A stretch of DNA of 64,000 nucleotides. Source: Toxoplasma gondii ME49 (Eukaryota > Apicomplexa > Conoidasida > Eucoccidiorida > Sarcocystidae). The notes under the pieces are model-generated. The model searched no databases. It worked only from the letters and a program-made list of their open reading frames with translations, and was not told the DNA's origin. Every line of letters begins with the position of its first letter. The stretch's first letter is position 1. Location: positions 3,809,137-3,873,136 of the forward strand of contig NC_031477.1 in NCBI RefSeq assembly GCF_000006565.2, given 5' to 3'. The position numbers were made by a program, and so were the translations under genes. Of the stretch, positions 12,595-25,302 are shown piece after piece.

Positions 12595-13534
12595 GTACAT
12601 ATATGACGATTGGATGCACGTAGGAGTTGCTTTTGCAGACGTCTGCTGTTTACTGAAGCTCCTGCATTGCGAGTCGGTTTACCCCATATCGCTGGTCTTT
12701 GATCGAGAAAGCGACAGTGCGTTTCTCCTCCTCTGCGGTGGCTTCGGTCTTCTGGGAGTTCGGAGGCGGCAGCTTCACTTCCATGTTCTTGCTGAAGCCG
12801 ACTTGCAGCGACTGTCCCAACACATTTGCTCCCTGAGCGAAAGGAAACACCACAAAAACGAATTGCATGCACACTGGACTGGAGAAGGGCAAACGACCCC
12901 GCGTCCCGGGAAGACCGCAGCGAACCGGACGGCGATCCAGAGCCTCCCCAGAACAGGCCGCCAGACCGAAGCCAGTTGTCAGATCGACGGCTGACAGACA
13001 CATTCGAGGAGGCGAAACAGCGAGCAGGAGAGATCCAGACGGTAAAAGACGCATATGGAGAGACAGATGCAGAGAACACCCTGTGTGGGACTCCAGTGAA
13101 TAACAAGAGAGGCATGCATCCACACGAGGAGTGACACAGAAAAAATCTGAGATTGGCCTTGAAAGGGATTTCTCGATCGACGACGCGAGGTTCTTTGCAG
13201 CGGCGGAGGTCGTGGAATGACACGAACATCCACGTTTACCTGAATGTAGTTGTGGGCGATAGTAGCGTAGAGCGGGTCGGAATACTGAATCAGAGCCGTG
13301 TCGCTCTTCTCGCGCAAAATCTTCACGCGAAGGACGGAACCGTACAGGCTGAAGAGGTTGAACAACTGCAGAGAAAACACAAAGCAAAGATTCCCAATAA
13401 ACTCCAGTTCGCCTCAAACGACAGAAAGAGTGCAGAAGCCACGCGCCCCTAACGAAACCTCCTACACACTTGTGTACGCGTCCACGGAACTCCCTGGTGT
13501 TGACCCTACTGCAGTATCGCACCCCCATTTTCAT

Positions 13535-13574
<40 letters not shown>

Positions 13575-15174
13575 AGATATATGTTTATATATATATATAT
13601 ATATGCTTATATACATATAGTGTGTTGAACACAGAAATTCCCGATGTCTCCTTTCATCTGCATTCCGTGGGTTGGCTGGTTCGCGCTGGCCCTCGCGAAG
13701 AGTCGACCCCTCTCGCTCTCTCTTTCCTGCTGCAGCCGTCGTCTCGCGACTCACTGAAACTCCGTGTAGGGAAGCGCACCGGAAACCCACCCCACAGTTC
13801 TCTCTTTCTAAATAGCTTCCCCCCTGTTGCTGGTGTTTCTGCTCTCTTATTCACGTTGACGGGAGTCGGTGGCACGAAAAAAGAGACGAGCCGGACCCTG
13901 GCGAAGCAGAGCACCGCCGAGGCGAAACCGGACACAAGGCAGAGCTGTGCCTCTCTCTCCTCTCCCGTACCATATGGACAGTGATGTTAGCAGGAAGGTT
14001 GTAGACAATGATGACGGGGGTTTGAGTTGGATTGGTCGACTCGATTTCACGCAGTTCTCTGGGCAGTTTGTCGAGCAGATGGAGCAAGTTGCTGCCGGGG
14101 TGGTACGGGTGGGACATGCCCAGCGGGCCGGCTGCCCCGAGCCGGACGCCGTGGTGCACAGGCGCGGCATGGTGACCGATGGCGTGAGCAGGCGGAGGCG
14201 GCTGGATGCCCGCGACCGCGCCTCCCATCGGCGGATGCTGCGCGCCGGCGCCGTACGGGCCCGGAGGCCCATGCGGGCCTGGGTGGTGGGGCGCGGGGCC
14301 CGGGCCCACGTTCCGGCCGTTGTTCACGCCCGCGGGGACCGCCGCGCCGGGGGCCTGGCCTGGGGGCGGGAGGTCCCCAGTCGCGCCCACAGAGCCCGAC
14401 GGGCCGCCGCTCTGGACCGTGTAGTCCCAGCTTTTCTGGGTGTTGTTCTTGACGACCAGCTCGTTCAGACGAGACGGCTGGATCTGCAGTGTGTTGCAGC
14501 CGTCGTAGATGTTCCGACTGTGCAAATTCATCAACGCATGTCGCGCCTGATCTGGGCTCTGGAACTGGATCAACGCCTGGTACATCGTCGGCGACTTGCT
14601 GAACGTGACGATCTGGACGCAAAGCGCGAGCGAGGTCACAGAATTCGATGAAGCGCACCGAGAAGACATCCACGAGCCAGAGGGCGAAGAACAACTGAAG
14701 CGACAGAGTGTCTCACACGCACTGTTGAGGACGATTTCGACGCAGGAAAAACCGACAACGGAAAGGTGGAACCACGCAAGGCGCAAAAAGGCGGCGCCAA
14801 AGGGCAAAACGACGACATCGGCAGCTAGTAGGAAACGCCCGCCGTGTCATGACGCTTCACAGACAGGCGCGCATGCAAGTCTGAATATAAAACATGTATG
14901 TGTATGTGTGGAAATGGCCAGACGGGGACAAGGGGGTTTGAGGTGGCAGAAAAAACGAGTAAGAAAGAGACGATTCACACTGCATGCAATGAAAGGGTGA
15001 ATGAAACGTGAGTGGAGGCGTCTATCCGTCGCAGACTCTCACCTTTTCAATCTCTCCATATTTAGAGAAGAGGTAGTGGATCAAGTCGATGTCAACAGGA
15101 TAAAGAAGATTCGTCACAGAGGCGAGAACGACGCGGAAGGACTCAGGGGGGGCAGTAGTTGTTTTCTCCTCCAT
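11811..15174 (-). CDS. PTB: polypyrimidine-tract-binding (PTB/hnRNP I-type) RNA-binding protein
   Basis: Exons in transcript order: 15174-15043, 14612-13971, 13365-13240, 12832-12683, 12350-12144, 11894-11811. Every junction is phase 0 with GT-AG ends, giving 446 residues. Three RRMs are visible. The first (about 13-107) has FRVVLASVTNLLYPV and NIYDGCNTLQI, the PTB RRM2 pattern. The second (about 245-320) has VIIVYNLPANIT and YGSVLRVKIL, as in PTB RRM3. The third (about 366-444) has TIFVANLDENATDEEV and ends with HGRSMKVAFS, as in RRM4. A Gly/Pro/His-rich linker fills about 110-225. The nuclear role in splicing is family knowledge. The start at 15174 is the first ATG before RRM2; the frame stays open upstream to 15333, and a missing RRM1 exon further upstream cannot be excluded. 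Confidence 0.85.
12519..12605. repeat. TA microsatellite in PTB intron
   Basis: About 85 bases of (TA)n with ACATATATA interruptions, in the intron between the last two RRM exons of the minus-strand PTB gene. Among the longest TA arrays in the window. Confidence 0.9.
13536..13610. repeat. TA microsatellite in PTB intron
   Basis: Two (TA)n blocks separated by GAAAGATATATG, in the second intron of the PTB gene (13970-13366). Confidence 0.9.
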
Positions 15175-18100
15175 TGTGATAAAGTTCGGGTCGAGACGAC
15201 AGAGGTGCTGGGACTGGCGAACGTGGAGAGACAGCAGAGAGAGAAAGAAGGGTGTCGCGGAGAACAAGGCGAAGTCCAAAACCTGAAAAGACGGGGCACA
15301 GCCGATCGCCTGAATTACATGAGCTACGTCCACATCGCTCTCAAGCGTACAGTCAGGTCGAATGCATGCAAGGAAAAAGTGGAGATGAAGAAAGGCCTGG
15401 TGCCTGCCGGTTCAGCCTCACAGAAAACGTCAACAGCAACTCCCATCTGTCTCCGCCTCGGCGCATGCACAATGGCACGCTGTGGCGCACACCCAGTGCG
15501 ATGGCGCTGGAAGAAAGAGAGGCTCTGAAACGACAAGAAGGCCATTCTTCGACTGAGGCGTCGCGACAGGCGCGCCCGCCTCTTCTTCGCACTCCCGTCA
15601 CGGTTCGTCTTCTCCCTCCTTCGTCCGAGTCGTCTTGACCAACACACAGCTGGACAGACTCAAGATAAAAGCAGAAACGGGGACAGAAGGAGTTCCAGCA
15701 CATCGATAACCCATGCTCGCCCCGTACGCTTGCCCATGCCGCCCGTCCTGAACATCTCCGGTCCCTCCTACACACAGAGGGCGCACAGATGTATGTTGGT
15801 GAACCCAGTCCGCTGGAAGTTGAAGTCCGACAAGAAGTGAGTCTAGTCTGTCAAACGTGAACGCGATTGTTTAGAACCACGGACAAAGAAGAGAACAGTG
15901 AGGCTCCGTAGTGTTACGTATCTAATTCGCTTGTAGTAGTAGTAGTGGTAGCAGTGGCAGACTTGCGGGTGAGTGCATTTTACCGCAGCTCGGCGCGAGA
16001 CCAAAGTGGATTAAGAGAGTACCGAAATAAGAAACACACAGATATGAGACTGATTTAGATATAGAGGGACAAGAGACAAGCGGACTTTTAGAGACGTCCG
16101 GCAGGTGGGCGCATGAGTCGAAAGACTCTCTCTGTGTCATTTCGGTGATTTTTGAAGGCAACCGCTTCACGAAGAGCGCCCAGCGTAATACAAAGAGACG
16201 AGGAACAACTCTCAGCTTTCCAACAAAAAACCAGAAGAGGCACAATTGCGTGAGGGCGTCAGTGATGCAGCGACAGCTTAGAACGGCGCACGACGCGTTC
16301 CCCACAGGCTACCACAGCGTGGAAAGGGTGTCGGCGACGAGCCGCGGGAGACAACAGAAAATAAAACGGAAACGGGGAAAGAATGCAAATTCTTAGCTTT
16401 CCGTTGAGAAACCGGAAGAGGGGCGTGGGACGAACCTCGGGGTGGGGGGCAGGAAAGGGTCCTGACCCGCAGAAGCTGGCTGTGGCGCAGGGCAACTGTG
16501 AACAGTTCCGATACGGGATTCGATCCGCAGCGAGCTTTTTAAAGGAACTATTTAGGTTGCAAGCAAGTTTCACAGAGAAGCAGCGAAAAAGCGAGTTCTT
16601 TCGCGCAAAAGTTGAGGAGGCCGGCAGAGAGGGGGAAGGTCTGCGACGGGATGAGTGGAAGCTCACGCGCGTCACGCGCTGTGTGACGAAGATTATGTGC
16701 CGGTCTACAAATCCGAGACGAAAGACAGAAACAAAGGCATGAGAGAAGAGAACGGCCAGAAGCGAACGCCGAGCAAGAAGCGAGAGAAAGGACGCTCCCG
16801 GTGACGGGGATAATAACTCAGGGTACCGCGCCACGCTTGGTCTCTCGCATCCCGAGGGGAGAGAGGGGCGACGCAGAGAAAACAGAGACTCAGGCAGCAC
16901 ACGAGACCGAAAGAAAGAGAGAGAGAGACAGAGAGACGGGAGAGAAGGACAAAGGAGTCACGAACGCGTTTTCGCCAAAAAGAGGAAAAAAGGCTAGTGC
17001 GGGAACAAGGAAACGCTCTCCAGCGCTCTCCCCGTCCGGCCACATGTGTGTTTCAAAAAACGACGCTTCGTCCTCTTATTGCCACGCACGCGTCCCACCT
17101 GCTGACCTTTAAACACACTTGCAATTTGCTCCCACCCTGCTCCATATAAACGACGAGCTCAACACACGGGTATTGCAGGGCAGTCTCGCCGAAGACGCTC
17201 AGAGACGGCAAACCATCTCGAGGTGCCGAGACGTGCGCTTGAGCACGCAAAAAGCAGAAATGGAAGCGAAAGCTTTCGTGGGGGCCGAAACTCTCAACTG
17301 CACGCGTGTTGATCGCAGTGTGAGAGCCCGGGAGGACGACAGACGCTGCAGACTGTCTGTGAGAGACGCCTGGCCTGTTTTTTGGAGGAAGCGACGTGGT
17401 TGTCAACGCTTTTTTCCGATCCGATGGAAAATGGGACGAAAACAGCCAACCGTACGGCTGTAAACTGTGTGGAGGCCTCCTTCCACCGTGGCCAAGAAAA
17501 GGTGCTTTTTGCCCAGGTGTGTCTGTCCGGGTAGGCTGTCCACGCTCTCCGTCGTTGATCGCTTCTCCGTTTCTCAGACTGCTTTTGCCGTACCACAACA
17601 GTTTCGAGCCAGTCATCTTCCTTTTCGCCTACGGATGGGAGGAACGCTGTTTTTTTCTAGTTTTCAAAGTAAGAACGACCCCTTTGCACGGTGTGCAGAA
17701 ACGGCGGGACCAGTCGGGGCCAGTCCAGCAGCAAGCGGCTGCGGTTACTGCCGCATGTGTGTTTTCCAAGGAACAAGCGGTCCGAAAAAGTAGACCGTGG
17801 AGAGGTACACGCTCCAATGGGTTACGCATACGTTGCAAATCCTGGCAGGGACAAAGGAAAGTGTGTTTGTGGAGACTGCGGGGTTTTCTCACAACCGTTA
17901 AGCCAGGCGCCGGATGTCCTTAGCGTACATGTTCAAAGTCTGTAGCGCGAACACGCCATTATGCGAAACCGTCATCAGTTGACACACGCCTCTCTCACTA
18001 TCTCACCACTGTAAACCCAAACGGAAAACGTCATTTTTTGCCTCATCGTTGCTGGATCCTGTGGAGAAGCCCCACTGTAGAAGGTGGTCGATCCGTAACT

Positions 18101-20174
18101 TGGGAGTTCCGTCGCTGACCGGAAAGTGTTACTGTGTTCACCCGTGCTTAGAGGCAACGATGTTTCTTTGTTTCGCCGTCTGCCTACCTGCCGCTACTGC
18201 ATTTGAGAAACGAGTTGTGTGCGCTATGTGAAACTGCTGAGACAGCAGTCGGATATCTGTAGCGGCAACGTGTGAAACTCCGGTACGCGTTGTTTAGAGC
18301 ACACAGCGGGCTACCAGGTTTAGGGGCGACACTACGAAGGCAGCGTCGGTAGATTCAGTTCCTCCAAGTTCCTGATGCAGTTCGAGGCAAAACTCTGTAT
18401 TTCGTAGACCCCGATCACACGTGGAGTAAGCAGTCCACGACAGCAGTCTCTGTGCTTCATTTGAGCTTCAGGGTGAAACATCAGAACCATAACGGTTCGT
18501 CGAAACACAGCCTCAGCTCGAACACGTTCCGTCATGATGCCAGTTTGCGCTGAAGGTCGTTGCTGTCGTGCCGAGCATAGTCGACGGACAATGCATCATC
18601 CGGATGCCATGGAGATTTACACTCGATCGGCACTGTCGTTCGCCTTTTGTATGCGGGTTCTTAGAGAACAGGGACTATAGCGCTAAGTAACTCACAAACA
18701 ACGGCTCATGTTGGTTGTGACTAACTGCTCCCGATAGAGATGTGTGTGGGCTCTTAGTCGGCCAGGAGACTCGGTGTTTCCAGAGGACAGAGTCATCAGC
18801 TGACACAGTGGACATCGATTGTATTGCCGGTGCGTGTGTAGTCAACGTCCTTCTCTCTCTCTACGCTTCTTGGGGACAGCACACAACTGAAGACCTTAAA
18901 ACTATGGTAACTGCGTTGGGGGAGCGTTTGAACGATTGGGAGTAGTTCGACGTTTGGGGTGGGTCGGCGGTGTTGTTCGTTGCCGTCGGGCAGACAATGA
19001 AAGAACGTTACCACTGCAAATTTCGAAGATTGACCACATTTCAACGCGAAGCAGATGTGCCACGATGAAAACATTGGCAACTTGTACACACTGTCTGATG
19101 TGAAGGCATGCACTGCTGTGTCAGCGCAACATTTTAGTTCACTGTCACCGAAGCTGGAAAAGTCTATAGACTGTGTTGACCAGCATGAAGCTCCACAAAA
19201 CAACACATTTCTAGATAAGTAGGACGTGAATACACGCGGTGATTCCTTGCGTCCATTCACGTGCACTGTTGTTCAAGCAAAGAATACGGAAACTTAGTCC
19301 ACATGGTTGTGTTCTACCGGTTGAGCACCACACACCACGGGCACGATATGCGAAAACAAAACGAATGTGTTAAGAAAGGCACTCCATCGAATTCGGTATG
19401 CCGTCTTTTGTGCCCTCGCTGAGACAGCTACGCTCTGCTCGTGGTCCAGAAATAGTCATTTTTTTGCGTCCCGTTCCACTGTGTGTTCTTACTGGGTACT
19501 AGTGTGTCGATTGTCGTCATCGTTTTCTTCGCCTGTCTCAGTGTCACTAAAGTGCTGGCCACTGCCTTCTGTTCTCTGTTCGTTTGCAGTTATTTCACCC
19601 ATGTCCAACGCAAACCCTAGGAAAATCGCCTCGACGGACCATCTGCTTTGCGGACCCTCCACCAATTAAATCCTCGGTGCCCTTTTACCGGTGACACGAT
19701 CTCATTCTGTCGCCAGCACTACGTCTGACGGATCGTGAACTGACACCAGGAACTGCAAACATTTGCACCCGCTTGTGCGTGTCCGACGCGGGTGGGTGGT
19801 CCTGATCCGTTGACGGACGACAGCGCTGTTCCGAGGATTGTCCGGATGCGGCCAGCCTGTGTCAGGACACGTCCGCAGTACTTTTTAGTGTGGTTTGTCA
19901 GTTCATTGACTAACTTCTCGGCAGCCGGCTCCGTCTCACTCTTCCTAACGCCCACAACTAGATAAACGTGAGTGCGGGCGTCTCTCCTTTCTACGTTTCT
20001 TGGCGTTCACGGTCAAGCGTATCAGAGTGACTCTCGCGTCACCGCGGCTTCGGGCTCTCTGCTGTTCGACTACGGGTAAGTTTTCACCACTGGACAGAAC
20101 AAAAACACTCTTCCCGCCTTCTCCAAGCGTTTCGATTAAGCTTTGTTTCCCTTCCTCTCCGCATCTTTTCTGGA
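15175..20174. other. divergent intergenic region between PTB and LAP
   Basis: About 5 kb separating two genes transcribed away from each other; both promoters should lie here. I searched the minus strand of 15.2-17.6 kb for a PTB RRM1 (RNP1/RNP2-like pair) and found none I could support. From about 17.9 to 19.9 kb the DNA lacks the pyrimidine and TA tracts seen elsewhere and no open frame exceeds about 160 codons. A GTA/GTG trinucleotide run lies near 15934-15960. No tRNA or other RNA gene was recognised. Confidence 0.5.
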
Positions 20175-23100
20175 ATGGTCCCACCATCTCCGGGTGCTTC
20201 CTGTCTCCTGTCTCGTACCAGACAGCGAAACGTCCTGCCGCTTGCGTGCAGCCTGTGTCTGTACACCGTGACTGTGTGCAGCGCACTTCGTCGAGATCCG
20301 ACTTTTCTTCTGAATCAGTTGAAGATCGGTCCGCAGTTTGCGCATTTCTCACCGTTTGTCGAGACTGGCCGCACTTCTTCGCATTCCGGAGTTTCCCCCT
20401 CAACTTTCTCCGGCTCTCTCCGCAGCCGACAGCACGCCTTTACTATGCGCCCGTCCAGTTTTCCTGCCTTTCTTGTGAAGCTTCCAGCGAAACACAAGAA
20501 CCAGTGCCGTCAATCCGCAGCAGCTGTAGCGGGTTCCACTGCTTGTTGGCAATCTTCATTGCATGCCCCGGCCTGCGCTTTCCCTTTTTCCAGAAGGAAC
20601 GGTGGTCACCCGGAAAGACGCGACGCGCCTTCTCTGTCGTCTCCACGGAGCTCCCCAGCATCTTTTCTGTCCGTTCTGCGCCCGGTCACATCGCCTCTCC
20701 CCTGCGTGTGGAAAGCCAAAACTCCTCACGCTAGGCCACTTGCCCTTCCTTTACCGCCAGTTAGGACGGCTTCTCTTGCTACCTTTTCGTCTGGCTCATC
20801 CCCTCGTCGCTCTTCAAACCACTCCGAGATGTCGAGGGTTCCTGCGCCTTTGACTGTCGTCAAGACAGATCCCACGGCAATCCCCTTTGTCGGATGCCAG
20901 CCTGCGAAGAAGGTGAGAGTTATCTTCGCTGCCCTGTGTGTTTTGCGCTTCCTCTTCCGGGGGAAAGTACATTTCTCTCCGTTAGTGACGCTGCTCGAGA
21001 TGCTGACGAGTGGCTGCTGCACGCCCTTGTGTGTGTTTCGATCTGCGTAGAGGTTTTTTTCCGTTGCTTCGAGTGCCCCTTCGCGACCATTAACACCTAC
21101 GCGCGCCTGTAAGGACGCAGACATACGGTGGATCGCTGATGTTTGTATTGGTGGTTGCATGCATCGTGCCCGGAGGAAGTGTATCCAGACAGAACCACAG
21201 TGGTGAAGAGCGGGTGAAGGACGTTTGTGTTTGAGTCGAGACTCATAGCCCCTCATTTCTGTGTTTCTTTGGGCGCTACAGGTTCGCATGGAAGCGGTGG
21301 ACATCAGCGAAGCTGAAAAGTACTCCGGTGACCTGATTGTGTTTTCGGTTCTCGCCCCGGGATGTTTCCACGATGCCCCGAACGCCTCTCAGCCTCAGAA
21401 AGGCCCGATCGCGCTCCCGGAACTCGCACAAAAATTCGACGATGCTGTCGGGCAGGGCATGCTGAAGGACGCCGTGGAAGCAGCGGACTTCAAAGCCAAA
21501 ATGGGGTAAGAGCCACGGCGTAAAGATACCCCTTTTCTGAGTCGACGTCTCCCGGTTAAGAATAGTTGTGCATGCACGCGTGTGCGGGAACTGGTGTGAC
21601 TCTTTGTAGATCTCTGCACATGCATGAATGCGTGTCATTTCATCCGGTTTGCAGCTCTCAAGTCTTTGTCCGTCTTCCCTCCAAGTCCGCGCCAGCAGTC
21701 AAGCAGTTGGCGGCTCTCGGCTTCGGCTCCATCGCGGAAGTGACTCCCAGCGCCGTTACCAAAGCTGCTGCTGCGTTTGCGAGCATGCTGCTCCGAGGCT
21801 CGGGAGAGAAGGCGAAGACCGTGGCTGTCGTTCTGCCTACCTGTCAGAAGGTGTGCCCCTCGGCTGAAGGCCAGCGGAAGACGAGGGAGATGAAGGAGAG
21901 AGTGGTGACCAGCTTCTTGGAGACTCTGCTCGTCGAGCTTCAGCCAGATCTGAGGTCGGTAGACAGTGGACGATGAGGGAACCGGCGTCGCAGCCAGGGT
22001 CGCAGAGGCGAGAGGCAGCGGGAGAAAGCACGGAAGAGGACGCATTACATGACTTACACGTGGATTCGCATAGGCCGAGCACCACTCACCTCCACGTTTT
22101 CTTTTGTTTGCATGTGTGTGTACGGACATTTGTGGATCTAGCGCTTAGAGCAAAGTACACATCTGGTTTTGCTTCGTGTCGCTTTTGGATGGAGAGAGCT
22201 GCAGTCCTACTCAACGTGTCTTCTTCTCTGCTGGCAGATTCAAGGGTGACCGAGAAGATGGGAAACACTCTGGCCCACAGGTGGAGAAACTTACGCTTTT
22301 CACGGATGATGTTGAGGCAGTTAACCGCGCCATTGCCGTAAGTGTCCTGTCTTCGTTGTTCGGTTTCTCTCCGATCTATCCCTCTTTCGTTGGTCGTCCT
22401 TCTGTCTCTTCTGGTTGTCCTCTTTTCATCTCCCCGTTCCTCTTCTGTTTCTCCCCTGAATTCTCAGCGTTTCGTGTGCTTCTCCTCGTGTAGCCGTCGG
22501 CCCGTCTGGCCCGTCCAGGGATTTCCTGTTTTCCCTTGTTTCGCTAACTCATCCCTTTCTGGGTCGTCTCTCCCGCAGTTTGCCTCAGTTCTCAACTGGT
22601 TGGACTCCGTCCCCAGACAGCGGTCTCTTCGTCGATCCTCTTGGATAGAGTTTTCCTCTGTGTTTTGTATCGGCGCCATTGCATGCAGCGCGCAAAAGTC
22701 GTCGCGCCAGGAGTCTACTTCGCCCAGGAGCTCGTCAACGCACCCGCAAACTACTGCAACCCTGTGACTCTTGCTCGGGCCGCTGTTGAGATGGCTAAAG
22801 AGGTAAAAGTGTGGAAAGGAGTTGATAAGCTAGGCGGTTTCGATTATGTGCATTTTGGACGTTCACCTGTTTTTTCCGTTGCGAAAACTGTTCCCTGGTG
22901 CGTGCTTCTACGAGTCTCTTTTGAGAGAATGCTGCGCTTGGTGCATTGTTCGTTTCTTGCTCCCGTGGCGTGTCTGCTTTCCTCGGCCTGTCTCGCGCTG
23001 AATCGCTCGTCGACCTCCGTGGTTTCTTCCTTCTTGCTCCGCTCCTCGCTTTCCCCGCTTCACTTACCCTCTGTCCGCGTAATCCATGCCGCTGCCTTTT

Positions 23101-25302
23101 GTGGCTTCATGCGTCGCACTGCTTTCACAGGCAGGTCTCGAGGCAGAAGTTCTTCAGCAGGACGATATCGAGAAACTGAAAATGGGCTGCTACCTAGCCG
23201 TCGCGAAAGGGTCGCTTTTCCCTCCGCAGTTCATCCACCTCACGTACAAGTCTTCTAACCCCAAGCGGAGGGTGGCGTTTGTGGGCAAGGGCATCTGCTT
23301 CGACGCTGGTGGCTACAACTTGAAGACGGGCGGTGCTCAGATAGAGCTCATGAAGTTCGACATGGGAGGCGCCGGTGAGAAGGAAAAGGGGGACGGGTCG
23401 AGGCGCGCATGCAGTGGAATCCAAGAATTTTGTACTTGACTTACGAATGCGCTTTTCCTATGTGTCGGCGCTCAACGTGTGCAGATACGTCGGCAGGCCC
23501 ACCGGGCATGCATGTCGGAGAGACACCGAGATGGGAGAAAGAGAAGCTTCTGCGTTTTCAGCGGAATCGGGAAGCTGCTTCGTGAAGGCACAAATGGGCA
23601 TTCCTCTCTGTCGGGGAGAAAGGGTCGTGCTTCACGTGGAGAGACTTTCTTTGGAGAAAAAAGAAAGGTTTCTTCCCTTCCACGGGCAAAGGGGTCGGTG
23701 CTTTTTCTTGGAATGCAGGGATTCTTTGCGTTCGAAGAAAGACGCATTTCTTTCCCTAAGTGAAGTGGAAGATTTCTTCTCTCTGAAGAAAAAAGAGATT
23801 TCGCGCGTGGAAGGCCATCCATGTCTCTATGCTTTTTTGTGTCGCAGCGGCGGTTCTTGGAGCTGCGCGCGCACTCGGCGAGTTGAAGCCCGAGAACGTG
23901 GAGGTACACTTCTTGGTCGCTGCATGCGAAAACATGATTTCGGCCAAGTCGTATCGTCCTGGCGATGTGATCACTGCGAGCAACGGGAAAACGGTTGAAG
24001 TTGGGAACACGGACGCAGAGGGCAGACTCACGCTCGCCGACGCTCTCGTCTACGCCGAGAAGACGGTCAAAGCAGACACGATTGTCGATGTCGCGACTCT
24101 GACTGGAGCTGTCATTGTGGCTCTGGGCTACAAGTATGCGGGCCTCTGGAGCAACAAAGAGTGCTTGGCCAGCAGCATTCTCAAGAGGTGAGAAAAGAAC
24201 AACGACCGTGCAGGTCGCATGCAAGAAAGACGCGTAGAAGCGCGAGAGGTTAGCCGCTTGGTGTCTGGCCACAGCATGCAAGGAAAACCTGTGTTGAGAG
24301 TAGAGATCTTGTCCTTTGATTCGGTCCACGATTTGCGGTTCCTGACGACCTGTCGGATGTTGAAATCCAGCACTGCGAGCTGTCATAACGCGCCCAATGG
24401 GGTGGTGGTGTACAGCGATCATGAAGACGTATGTTTTCTGTGTCGGGCGCAGTCAGAGTCATACTCGGTATCCCAGGCATTCGGAAATGTCTCTGTTTAT
24501 TCCATTCATGTTACAGCGTCGCGCGTCGGGTCTTCGCTCTCGTTGGCGGTTGCCCGTCTTGTGCATGCGTTGTTTCTTTCTCGCGTTTTGTCTCCGTGCA
24601 TGCAGCGCTGAAAATAGCGGGGAGTGTATGTGGCACATGCCGCTCGCGAAAGACTACGCAGAAGCTCTGGACAGCAAATGCGCTGATATGAACAACGTTG
24701 GAGGCAAGGGCAAGGGCGGTTCCATCATCGCCGCCGTATTCCTCAACAAATTCATCGAACAGGTAAAAGGGAAAGCGGGTGTTGGGGAAGACGAGATGAC
24801 GAGATGCAAGACACAAGGGAAGAAGAACAGAAGAAGAAAGGGCAGAGAGAGGAACCGCGAGGGGTGACGGCAAGGGTGACTTCTGTGATCTGCGACGCCG
24901 ACCTAGAGAGACAAAAGACCGATTAAGTTCTCTCTCAACCCAGCTGGTGATTGTGCAAGCATTGAGCGGGACTGACGTGCATCGAACAAAGAAAGGTCCC
25001 AGTGTGGCGATATGGAGGGTCGCAGGTTCGCTTCCTCTTTTTAGCAGTGCTGGTGAGTACCGCCCGGCGCTGCGGGCTCTCCGCGATAATGTTTGTTTCC
25101 TATGGAGCGTCATGCCTGCTCGGTGAAACAGCCGCCTTTGCTGTTGTGCCTTCTGGATGTTGCACTGCTGTAGGCCTCCTGGGCGCACATCGACATCGCA
25201 GGAACTGCATGGGATATGAAGACCAGCATGGCAACAGGCTTCGGTGTACGTACACTCGTCGAGTACATCATGGACATCAGCACACAAACGAAAGAGAACT
25301 AG
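20175..25302 (+). CDS. LAP: leucine aminopeptidase, M17 family
   Basis: Exons: 20175 (or 20829)-20912, 21282-21505, 21655-21954, 22238-22337, 22689-22802, 23131-23374, 23848-24187, 24606-24762, 25174-25302. All are GT-AG and keep frame. The enzyme removes N-terminal leucine and similar residues from peptides, using two metal ions. Counting from ATG 20829 (563 residues), the M17 metal and catalytic residues are all present: K327 and D332 in [12 protein letters not shown]339, D351 in MKFDMGGA, and D411, E413, R415 in the signature NTDAEGRL. The C-terminus ([13 protein letters not shown]) is also typical. The same frame is open upstream to ATG 20175, adding 218 residues rich in Ser, Arg, Ala and Pro with few acidic ones, possibly a targeting region. 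ATG 20445 is a third option. Family members are usually hexamers of about 500-residue chains, so the short form has the standard length. Confidence 0.93.

Noticed and set aside
13869..14651. 260-codon plus-strand open frame opposite the PTB linker
   Set aside because: It is the mirror of the Gly/Pro/His-rich coding strand; the RRMs on the other strand are decisive.
16500..16560. Stretch with GGGATTCGATCC resembling a tRNA T-arm
   Set aside because: No acceptor, D-arm or anticodon pairing at the right spacing could be found.
17053..17616. Minus-strand frame as a possible upstream PTB exon carrying RRM1
   Set aside because: No RNP1 or RNP2 pattern and no phase-compatible donor to the known first exon.
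21851..21954. LAP exon 3 ending at the donor CAG AAG/GTGTGC at 21850
   Set aside because: That choice breaks the frame into exon 4; extending to 21954 (GAG/GTCGGT) restores it and adds family-like sequence.
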